Shown: piece after piece, positions 28,635 through 35,490 of the stretch
How the letters are laid out: each line of letters opens with the position of its first letter
How positions within the stretch are numbered: the stretch's first letter is position 1
Origin: Chitinophaga polysaccharea
GTDB lineage: Bacteria > Bacteroidota > Bacteroidia > Chitinophagales > Chitinophagaceae
Length of the DNA stretch: 64,000 bases
Direction: 5' to 3'
Assembly (NCBI RefSeq): GCF_902150045.1
Contig: NZ_CABFVU010000001.1
Coordinates: 1,674,001 to 1,738,000 of the forward strand
Translations under genes and position numbers: made by a program
The notes under the pieces: generated by a model
Told to the model about the DNA's origin: nothing
Database searches by the model: none
Seen by the model: only the letters and a program-made list of their open reading frames with translations

Positions 28635-28673
28635 AAAAAAGCCTTCAAATTTCAGAAATTTGAAGGCTTTTTT
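28635..28673 (-). terminator. Strong hairpin terminator
   Basis: Arms at 28635-28652 and 28656-28673 are perfect complements built on GCCTTCAAATTT with A/T tails on both sides. The flank AAATAAAAAAGCCTT is the same as at the tRNA-Pro terminator (35121), which suggests it once ended a minus-strand tRNA gene. Confidence 0.8.
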
Positions 28674-28675
28674 AA

Positions 28676-28692
28676 AGTCGCGGCGACTGGAC
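28676..28692 (-). other. Probable truncated tRNA 3' end (attachment-site-like)
   Basis: Next to the terminator, the minus strand ends in TCCAGTCGCCGCGAC, which reads as the 3' T-arm strand and acceptor strand of a tRNA. The rest of the tRNA is absent. A tRNA 3' fragment plus terminator at one end of a region with a tyrosine recombinase is the usual trace of integration into a tRNA gene. The intact counterpart is not in the window. Confidence 0.4.
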
Positions 28693-28837
28693 ACTTATCG
28701 AACTTTTTAGTGGATGATCTTGTCAAAATTGATGCATTTTGAATGAATCACAGTCAACATGTACAAAAGCAATATTCAGCAAATGACAGAAACTAGGCAT
28801 CTATTGACTATTTAACGTTCTTATAATCGATCAGCCT

Positions 28838-29092
28838 CTAAAGAGTTTGAACTACCTGCATAAAATCATTCCGGCTCCAGTGATCGGTTATCCTTCCGTC
28901 CTTTAAAACATCTATTTCAATTACATTCATTTCCACTTTCTTTCCTGTGGGAGCCTTTCCCATAAAGGCTCCGGTATGTGTTGCAGTAATTGTTTTTCTT
29001 AGTGATACTTTATTTGCTTCGCCTATTACTTCGTGAATTTGCACGGAAATATTTGAAAATGCCCTATGAAAACCAGTAATGAATTGGATCAT
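28838..29092 (-). CDS. Ester cyclase/SnoaL-like protein, N-terminally truncated
   Basis: 84 residues. The body ATHTGAFMGKAPTGKKVEMN and DGRITDHWSRND matches the C-terminal two thirds of SnoaL-type ester cyclases, which are normally 130-150 residues. About 45 N-terminal residues, including part of the active-site cavity, are missing. Its ATG overlaps the previous stop by one base (TAATG), so it may still be translated, but it is probably a remnant. Confidence 0.65.
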   Translation of the reverse strand: MIQFITGFHRAFSNISVQIHEVIGEANKVSLRKTITATHTGAFMGKAPTGKKVEMNVIEIDVLKDGRITDHWSRNDFMQVVQTL

Positions 29093-29559
29093 TACACTTT
29101 TTGGACATCTGAAATTTCTATGTCTACTTCGCTGGCATTTAGATAATGTAGCTTTTGTTGTTTTAATGTGGACATTAATTCGCGTTCAAAAGATGGATCA
29201 AATTCAATTCTTTTTATAACCTTTAAATGATAGTCTTCACTGTCCACCACATAGAAATTAAAAAAGATTGATTTAAGCCTCAGCCATTCTTCAGCTTCAT
29301 CAACTGGCAGCCCTTTTATATTAAATGAGCTGTCCAAATATTCGGTCCCTCCAAACAGTCCAACAAAAAAAGGAACGTTCATGGTAATACAAAGTCCATA
29401 TTTAATTGGTTGTTTTACAAATGATGCTTTTCCCTTATCGGTAACTCGATTTAGGAACATGATAACATCGAATCCAGTTTTGTTAAATCTGAGGATTGGC
29501 CCTTCATAATTTCTGAACCGCTCATCGGGAAATGGATGATCAATGGTGAACACTTCCAT
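29092..29559 (-). CDS. Hypothetical protein
   Basis: 155 residues, soluble, not recognised. It contains EFDPSFERELMSTLKQQKLH near the C-terminus and has no membrane segment. Its stop overlaps the start of the truncated ester cyclase. It is AT-rich, in line with the surrounding accessory region. Confidence 0.55.
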   Translation of the reverse strand: MEVFTIDHPFPDERFRNYEGPILRFNKTGFDVIMFLNRVTDKGKASFVKQPIKYGLCITMNVPFFVGLFGGTEYLDSSFNIKGLPVDEAEEWLRLKSIFFNFYVVDSEDYHLKVIKRIEFDPSFERELMSTLKQQKLHYLNASEVDIEISDVQKV

Positions 29560-29944
29560 ATTCTTTTTAGGAAAAGTAAGGTAACCTTCTATTATTAATT
29601 CTAAAATTGGCTGAACTGGTCATTTTTAACACACAAAACTCCGTTTTAGCCGGATGAAATTAGATTTCCAAATATGGCTACTCCCTGGGCCTTGACATAG
29701 GGAAAAACCGCACAAGATAAGTTTAATCATTTACCCCAAAAAGTGATCTACTGATGGAGGAAGCGAAACGCCACGACTCTAAGCTGAATAGGTAAAGGAG
29801 ATTAACCCGGAATTATTGATTATCCGATATAACTGAAAAACCAATAGAAATTCAGTTGCTTTAGATCACCCTTTTTTCATCCTCACCTGTCATTATTAGG
29901 TTATTGTTAATGTAATACTTATTCAAAACCCCAAACCCTGAACT
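29560..29944. other. Intergenic region, nothing recognised
   Basis: About 385 bp of non-coding sequence between divergent genes. No hairpin or repeat stands out. Confidence 0.5.
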
Positions 29945-31312
29945 ATGTTAAAGTTTGTAATGCCCAACTTTAAGCCGGCAATTGCCGCAATTCTTATTCT
30001 TTTTTGGCTATATCGAGCTGTCAAAAACAAACAACGGAACAGCCAACAATTAAGTCACCTGTAATATCAGTTGAGGAAGCAAAAAATTGGTTATCCGTAG
30101 GGGCTTCCGGTTTGCAAACAGTGTTTAGCCAACACCGCGATCCCGGAATCCCAAATTGGGACAATGCCACAGTAATAGAGTTCCCGGATAAATCCAGTGT
30201 CTTAAAAGTGCCATTAACTGACTACAAACTTCCAATAGGCTATAGGGGACCTTCTTTTTCAGAAGGATTCCAATGGTGTGGTATTGGGAGCTATACAGGA
30301 AATAAGGCCAGAGAATAACTACCTGCTGGCGAAAGGCCGTAATGAAGGCGAGAACATGAGGCAATTTGTGAGTAACGAAGACTTCACAGGTGACATAATA
30401 ATTTTTGATCCGTTTAATAATCTCCCCCTTAGAGGCAGACGTTTCAAAGACGGCCTATTGACTGGTGAACTGAGGTACCGATTACAAGCATTGATGGTGG
30501 GTGACCCGACTGGTCCGGTGGATCCAAAGAAAAAACCAGGAGGTCTTGATGACGGTGGCGAAGATGATGGTCCAGGCTTCGAAATTACCCTCCCAACGGT
30601 GGAAGTCACTGCACCCGCTCCAAGTACTCCGACGACACCTGGTACTAATATCCCGTTTCCGACAGAGCCAGTAAGGCCCGCTCCTGGAGGGCCAGTGACA
30701 CCAAATAACCCGATACCAATTGGCGGTGGCGGAAGTACCAGTACGACAACTATCTACCCGCCTGTCCTTGCTCCTGGAGATAGACTATGTAAATACTCTT
30801 TTTATTATAAGAATGTATCGGAAACTGATGCCTTTTATGCGACTTACATGAATGGTATGCGAATAGAGAATTCGACATACTTTCATACATTTCCTGCTAC
30901 ACTTTTTTATTTGGCTAATGGTACAACCAATAGTGTTATCAACAGTCGTTCCGGCGCTGATTATTTTGGTCAAAATAAAACACCCTTTAAATATCTTCAA
31001 GATTTTTTTCCGGGTTTGATTGGAACTGATATTTATTCAAAAGATACACCAGGTGGAAAAGTTTGGTATTTTACACCCAAAGCAGCTGAAGAAATTAGTG
31101 CATTTGCTTCAAACTTAGCTGGGCAAATAACTGCAAACTTAGTTCCTGATGCTGCGAATCCAACAAATCCATTAACAGAATCGACATGGTATGGAATAGC
31201 TAATGCCCTAATAAAAACTTTCATTCCTGGTTCTAACATAAGTCCAGAAACACCGACGAGAATAAATGGTGCAACTAACTCAAATGCTGTATATGACAAA
31301 AACTGCAAATAG
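29945..31312 (+). pseudogene. Lipoprotein with Pro-rich linker and variable C-terminus, two frameshifts
   Basis: Three frames join into one sensible protein. ATG 29945 gives a signal peptide that runs into the T-run near 29997. Changing frame there continues as LAISSCQKQTTEQPT, completing a lipobox (Cys). A second shift back in the G-run near 30246 continues as LLFQKDSNGVVLGAIQEIRP. A toothpaste-like Pro/Gly/Thr linker (~30480-30780) follows, and then an AT-rich C-terminal domain starting at LCKYSFYYKN. Both breaks are in homopolymers and compensate, so they could be assembly errors or real decay. The N-domain, linker and variable tip layout resembles polymorphic toxins. Confidence 0.65.
30278..31312 (+). 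CDS. Longest intact frame of the lipoprotein gene (linker plus C-terminal domain)
   Basis: 344 residues if translated from GTG 30278. The first ~65 residues are the end of the conserved domain (EDFTGDIIIFDPFNNLPLRG). Residues ~75-165 are a Pro/Gly/Thr-rich linker. Residues ~168-344 are a distinct domain with no family I recognise; it contains aromatic-rich YSFYYKNVSETDAFYATYM. Base composition becomes clearly AT-richer exactly at that domain (~30780). The last 20 bases overlap the next gene. Confidence 0.7.
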   Translation: MVLGAIQEIRPENNYLLAKGRNEGENMRQFVSNEDFTGDIIIFDPFNNLPLRGRRFKDGLLTGELRYRLQALMVGDPTGPVDPKKKPGGLDDGGEDDGPGFEITLPTVEVTAPAPSTPTTPGTNIPFPTEPVRPAPGGPVTPNNPIPIGGGGSTSTTTIYPPVLAPGDRLCKYSFYYKNVSETDAFYATYMNGMRIENSTYFHTFPATLFYLANGTTNSVINSRSGADYFGQNKTPFKYLQDFFPGLIGTDIYSKDTPGGKVWYFTPKAAEEISAFASNLAGQITANLVPDAANPTNPLTESTWYGIANALIKTFIPGSNISPETPTRINGATNSNAVYDKNCK

Positions 31313-31928
31313 TGATCTTGATAGATACTTAGAATTAGTTAACAAATATTTTTATTTTGAACATTTACCACCGGGCGAAAAAAAACCAGCGGAATACTAT
31401 AAAGAAGGTTATTTAAATGTTACTGCTGAGAAAGTATCAAACATGGAGAAGTGGGAGCACCTAATGGAAGAATTTCGACAGAATCCTTCAATTAGATCTG
31501 TACGTGACATGTCACATCCAGAACCCCACAGTTTTAAGGCAGTATTAGATATTAATACAAATGACATTGAAAATCAGCATGCTGGAATTATTGTATTCGT
31601 TAGTTTTGTTGGAAATCATATTGGTTATTATTTTAGCGAAGGATATGGGGAGAAAAATGATTCAGACCTTTCTAGGCCGCCATTTAAACCAATTGAAACG
31701 TGGATAGGGATAGAAAAAAAATGCTCATATGTTCCAATTATTTCAGAACAGGTGAAACTTCTGCCTAAAATTATCGACATTATAAAAGAACAATTTCCAA
31801 ATTTTTCTTTGTTCAATAATTCTTTGGCTGATTATAAAATACCTCAAATCGTAGTTAACGGAATTTTTATCCGGAACCTTGATTTATTTCAAGTTTTTTT
31901 TAGTACAAATATTCATGGTGTAATTTGA
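31293..31928 (+). CDS. Hypothetical protein, possible immunity partner
   Basis: 211 residues from ATG at 31293, overlapping the end of the upstream gene by 20 bp, which implies coupled translation. It is soluble, acidic and AT-rich, with GIIVFVSFVGNHIGYYFSEG and no membrane segment or signal peptide. I do not recognise the family. Position right after a variable C-terminal domain, matching AT-content and the terminator that follows are what one expects of an immunity gene, but this is inference. Confidence 0.65.
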   Translation: MTKTANSDLDRYLELVNKYFYFEHLPPGEKKPAEYYKEGYLNVTAEKVSNMEKWEHLMEEFRQNPSIRSVRDMSHPEPHSFKAVLDINTNDIENQHAGIIVFVSFVGNHIGYYFSEGYGEKNDSDLSRPPFKPIETWIGIEKKCSYVPIISEQVKLLPKIIDIIKEQFPNFSLFNNSLADYKIPQIVVNGIFIRNLDLFQVFFSTNIHGVI

Positions 31929-31950
31929 TAAACCTTTAAATCAATAGCAA

Positions 31951-31989
31951 GGCAAAACTCTTTTCCGATCATTAAGAGTTTTGCCTTTT
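31951..31989 (+). terminator. Rho-independent terminator
   Basis: GGCAAAACTCTT (31951-31962) pairs with AAGAGTTTTGCC (31974-31985), followed by TTTT. It lies 23 bp after the candidate immunity gene and closes that transcription unit. Confidence 0.85.
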
Positions 31990-32093
31990 GATTATATCGG
32001 GGTTGAATATCGTCTCGGGAATTTTCCGACTTCAGGTGTCTATAAACTCAATAGCATGCTCACTCTTCATGCTGGCAGCCCATCTTTTCCTAC

Positions 32094-32133
32094 TAAACGA
32101 CGGGATGCAATTGCAACCCGTCGTTTAATTTTT
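32094..32133 (+). terminator. Hairpin with T-run
   Basis: TAAACGACGGG (32094-32104) pairs perfectly with CCCGTCGTTTA (32117-32127), followed by ATTTTT. It is between the candidate immunity unit and the converging recombinase gene. Confidence 0.7.
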
Positions 32134-32140
32134 GACGCTT

Positions 32141-33437
32141 TTAACACGCCTTGTCATAATTTTCAATCCTTTCCATTGGCGTTAACATTCCTCTTCGTTC
32201 ACTGAGCTTCGCAGCCGCCTTGTCTATTTCCTCTTCTATGAGTTCCTCATCAATCTCCGTATAAACATCCATAGTACTTGCTTTCACAATACCCATGATC
32301 TTTTGGGCCGTCTTAACAGGAACCCCATTTTTGATTGCTATTACTGTTGCGAAAGTGTGCCTGGCAACGTGAAAGGTTAGCGATATTGTTATTTCACAAA
32401 TCTCCTGAATAATTTTGAGCAATCTGTTGATCTGTTGATTTGTGATCCGAGGAAAGATAAATCCGGACGCCTTTGCAGCTGGAACATTCATATACTTCTT
32501 GATAATTTCAGCAGTTGCAGGTAATATGGGGATAGAGGCAAGCTCACTGGACTTTGCACGATATACACTACACCATACACGACCAGCTGCACTAATGGTA
32601 AAATGTTCGGGCCTGAGCTGCATAACGTCTACAAAGGCCAGTCCGGTATAACAACCAAAAACAAATAGATCTCTAGCGTATATTAAAGCCTCTGTAGCGA
32701 GATTTTTTGTTTCAATTGTCACCAGTTCATGAAGTTTTAACTTCTTTTTCTTATTCTTTTCCTTGTGAACCTGAAATTTCTTAAACGGGTCTTCCTTTAC
32801 CCAACCAAGCAGCCCGCCCCAACTGACCATTTTCTTTAACCGCTCGATATGTTTGGCTGTACCGTTTCCTGTGCAAGGATCGTGGAGCTTAATTGGATGT
32901 GCTGGTATATAATTTTCAAACTCTGTAATAAATGTGAAATCCAAGTAGGCTACATGGATGTCGTCTTTACCATATTTGTGCATAATGAAATTAGCGGCAT
33001 ATTCTTCTGTGGCTTTGTAATTCTTCATTGTACCTAGTGCCAGGTGCGGGCCACATTCCTGCTCATGTTTTTTGATCAACTTGATTAAAGTGAAATTCTT
33101 ATTTCGCTGAGTGTGGTGAACCCCTAAGAACATCGCCTTAACGTCAAGTGCATTAAAGGGTATCATTTTCTCCTCTAGCTCCCTAAAAGCCTTTTTTAGC
33201 CTTTCTCTTGTGGTATCGATGTAGTCATTTATAGATTTTACATCTGAGGGCTTTCCATCTACATATTCCCCTTTGGAGTTCCAGTGTTTGTGAGGGACTT
33301 TTTCTTTCAAGGACAGCTCCGTGTCGTCACCATTTACTGTAATTCAGGCAAAAAGAGAGGCCAGTTTTTTTATTTGCTTTATCTTTTCTTGCGATAAAGT
33401 CGATGCCAAGGGTGTTGGTCTTGCATAAATCATTCAT
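32141..33437 (-). pseudogene. Tyrosine recombinase (Bacteroidota integrase type), inactivated
   Basis: The intact frame 32141-33310 (389 residues from a TTG) lacks the start of the arm-binding domain. That start is still visible upstream: ATG 33437 reads MNDLCKTNTLGIDFIARKDK, then an extra A in a 7-A run breaks the frame. The right frame then reads KLASLFA, a TGA where Arg is expected, and ITVNGDDTELSLKEKVPHKH. In the catalytic domain HVARHTFAT and the Tyr in DVYTEI are present, but the usual Gly-His before it is MGI, and the first Arg position reads TGLAFVD (often replaced in this group). The gene is probably dead. Confidence 0.8.
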
Positions 33438-33577
33438 TTTAAGGTTACTTAATACCGTTTGCTTTCTTTCTCCTTCCTGTTCACCTTTTTAGGAGTGAAA
33501 TCCGCCATTAAACGATACTAAAAGCCCTCAAAAAAAATGATCTAACTTATTGGTATTAAATTATTTGCGAGATGTTT

Positions 33578-33610
33578 CGTGAGTAAATTTAAGATCAAAA
33601 TTTACTCACG
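33578..33610. repeat. Perfect 13-bp inverted repeat
   Basis: CGTGAGTAAATTT (33578-33590) and AAATTTACTCACG (33598-33610) around a 7-base loop, 28 bp outside the left end of the insertion sequence. It may be a site used by the decayed recombinase or a hairpin; no T-run follows. Confidence 0.7.
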
Positions 33611-33707
33611 GATTTCCTGTTGAAGACGGGGCGCCATAGGATCAAGTTGAAAAGTTGGGGGATATGTAAAAAAATAGTTTTTTTGCACCCAATTAAGATT
33701 AATAGCC

Positions 33708-34061
33708 GTGGATAAGAATTTTAGCCTTCTGATCGAGGCCCTGCTACCAGAAGGGATTTTATATTATTTCGAGATAACTGATGCTTGTCAAAGTGAGACT
33801 GAAATAAGTATTTATTTAGAAGAAAAGAATATTGTTCCAGCTGAGCATCAGCATAAAAAACTTCACGCCAAAGACTTTCTTCCTCCCGTTGCTGTTCAGG
33901 ATTTTCCTATCCGCAGAAAGAAGGTTACTTTATATGTAAAGCGGCGTCGGTGGGAGGTTGTAGCCACCGGAGAAACAGTAACAAGAGATTGGGAAATAGT
34001 GAAAAAAGGAACGCGAATGACATTGGAATTCGGTTATTTTTTAAAAGGACTACTTAGATAA
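33708..34061 (+). CDS. ISAon1-family transposase, N-terminal region (orfA)
   Basis: 117 residues. It ends RDWEIVKKGTRMTLEFGYFL and holds FLPPVAVQDFPIRRKKVTLY, characteristic of the separately encoded N-terminal piece in this family, which supplies the helix-turn-helix/zinc region. The first in-frame start is a GTG at 33708. Its last codons overlap the open part of orfB, in a +1 relation. Confidence 0.85.
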   Translation: MDKNFSLLIEALLPEGILYYFEITDACQSETEISIYLEEKNIVPAEHQHKKLHAKDFLPPVAVQDFPIRRKKVTLYVKRRRWEVVATGETVTRDWEIVKKGTRMTLEFGYFLKGLLR

Positions 34062-35037
34062 TCACCCCATCAGCCCCGTTCAACTTGGCCATCTTTACAA
34101 TGTTGACGGTAAACAACTCGGGCAACAATACAAACATCATTTAAGTGATTTTTCCAGTTGGGAGCAGAAAGAACATGCTACTGAATGGATGCTTTTTGAA
34201 CAAAACATTGGTGCCGCTTTAAGTATAGACGAGACAGCCTTTTCCAGTGGAGAACTGTATACAATTGTCACTAATAAGCTGGCCAAAGGGCGCAAAGGCT
34301 CAATAGTGGCTATGATCAAGGGCACTCAGTCTGAATTTCTGAAAGAAATACTATTTAAAATCCCTAAACGCCTGCGTAGGATGGTACAAGAAGTTACCAT
34401 TGACATGTCTGGTAGTCTCAATAGCGCTGTTAAAGCCTGTTTTCCTAACGCCCATCGGGTAATAGATCGCTTCCATGTGCAGCACCTGGCTTTTGAAGCG
34501 GTACAGGAGATCAGAATAAAACATCGTTGGGAGGCCCTGGAACAGGAGAATCTGGAATATGAGCAGGCAAAACGAAATGCAGTAAGGTGGGAGCCTGCCA
34601 GACTTCCCAATGGGGACACAACCAAGCAACTGCTGGCCAGAAGCAGATATTTACTATTTAAACATCCCCGATTATGGACCAGAGAGCAGCAGCAGAGAGC
34701 CGAGCTTTTATTTAGTCATTATCCTCTTATTCATAAATCCTATCAGCTATCCCTGCGTCTGGGCGAGGTTTACAGACATTGTAAGTGTAAAGAAGAAGCA
34801 TTTAAGAAGCTGGCATTGTGGTATAATGACGTGGAGGAAGCGGGGATTTTATCCTTCAAGACCGTTGCCAGGACTATCAGAACTCACTATCTGGGTATCC
34901 TCAACTTCTTCAACAACAGAGCCACCAATGCGGCGGCAGAATCATTCAATGCAAAAGTAAAGTCCTTTAGAAATGCACTACGAGGGGTGCGGGATGTAGA
35001 ATTCTTTCTTTATAGATTGACTAAACTTTATGCCTAA
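34045..35037 (+). CDS. ISAon1-family transposase, DDE catalytic part (orfB)
   Basis: The +1 frame is open from 34045 (first ATG 34189). Read in full it gives DYLDNHPISPVQLGHLYNVD, which continues orfA smoothly after FLK, so the complete transposase needs a +1 (or -2) shift near 34044-34050. Catalytic residues are visible: SIDETAF (Asp), TIDMSGSLN (Asp) and NAAAESFNAKVKSFRN (Glu). The whole DDE domain is intact, so the element could still be mobile if the shift is programmed. Confidence 0.87.
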   Translation, partial: KDYLDNHPISPVQLGHLYNVDGKQLGQQYKHHLSDFSSWEQKEHATEWMLFEQNIGAALSIDETAFSSGELYTIVTNKLAKGRKGSIVAMIKGTQSEFLKEILFKIPKRLRRMVQEVTIDMSGSLNSAVKACFPNAHRVIDRFHVQHLAFEAVQEIRIKHRWEALEQENLEYEQAKRNAVRWEPARLPNGDTTKQLLARSRYLLFKHPRLWTREQQQRAELLFSHYPLIHKSYQLSLRLGEVYRHCKCKEEAFKKLALWYNDVEEAGILSFKTVARTIRTHYLGILNFFNNRATNAAAESFNAKVKSFRNALRGVRDVEFFLYRLTKLYA

Positions 35038-35120
35038 AATTTATGCCCATCCCCCAACTTTTCAACTTGATCCGGTACTGAACTTCGCCATACACAACTT
35101 TCTACGCATGAATTGTACAA

Positions 35121-35163
35121 AAATAAAAAAGCCTTACAGCTATTATACTGTAAGGCTTCTTTT
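35121..35163 (-). terminator. Terminator of tRNA-Pro
   Basis: GCCTTACAG (35131-35139) pairs with CTGTAAGGC (35149-35157). On the minus strand the hairpin is followed by a U-rich tract (AAATAAAAAA on plus). It lies just downstream of the tRNA. Confidence 0.8.
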
Positions 35164-35168
35164 CTAAG

Positions 35169-35242
35169 TCGGGGCGGCAGGATTCGAACCTGCGACCTCC
35201 TGCTCCCAAAGCAGGCGCGATACCGGGCTACGCTACGCCCCG
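35169..35242 (-). tRNA. tRNA-Pro (anticodon TGG)
   Basis: The minus strand folds as a full cloverleaf: 7-bp acceptor stem CGGGGCG/CGCCCCG, discriminator A, TTCGAAT in the T loop, and the anticodon arm CCTGC TTTGGGA GCAGG giving anticodon TGG. CCA is not encoded. It marks the right side of the accessory region. Confidence 0.95.
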
Positions 35243-35490
35243 AAATCCCTTCTTAGTCCACATCTTAGCTTAAACGGCAGCCCTTGCGACAACACCTTTG
35301 CTTCAATTGCGGAGTGCAAATGTAGGGAAATGTTTAACATAAAAACAAATTTTTTTTAGTAAAAAGATGGGATTATGCCAAAAACCGCTACAGCAGCGCA
35401 TTACATGGCACTGCATTTTTCCAGGATATAACACAGGTTGGCAGTGTTCAGTAGAAGAGCGTCACCAATAATTGCCGGCAAGCTGCTGTT

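Larger units (their letters stand above)
33639..35073 (+). mobile_element. Complete ISAon1-type (ISL3-like) insertion sequence, 1435 bp
   Basis: It is bounded by perfect 25-bp terminal inverted repeats beginning GGATCAAGTTGAAAAGTTGG at 33639 and ending with the complement at 35073. It holds two reading frames in the order orfA and orfB. The 8 bases on each side (GCGCCATA and GGTACTGA) do not match, so no target duplication is left; this suggests later rearrangement or recombination between copies. Confidence 0.88.

Noticed and set aside
28635-28673. Hairpin as the end of the SDR operon
   Set aside because: The SDR operon runs away from it (minus strand, leftwards), so it more likely belongs to the lost tRNA gene.
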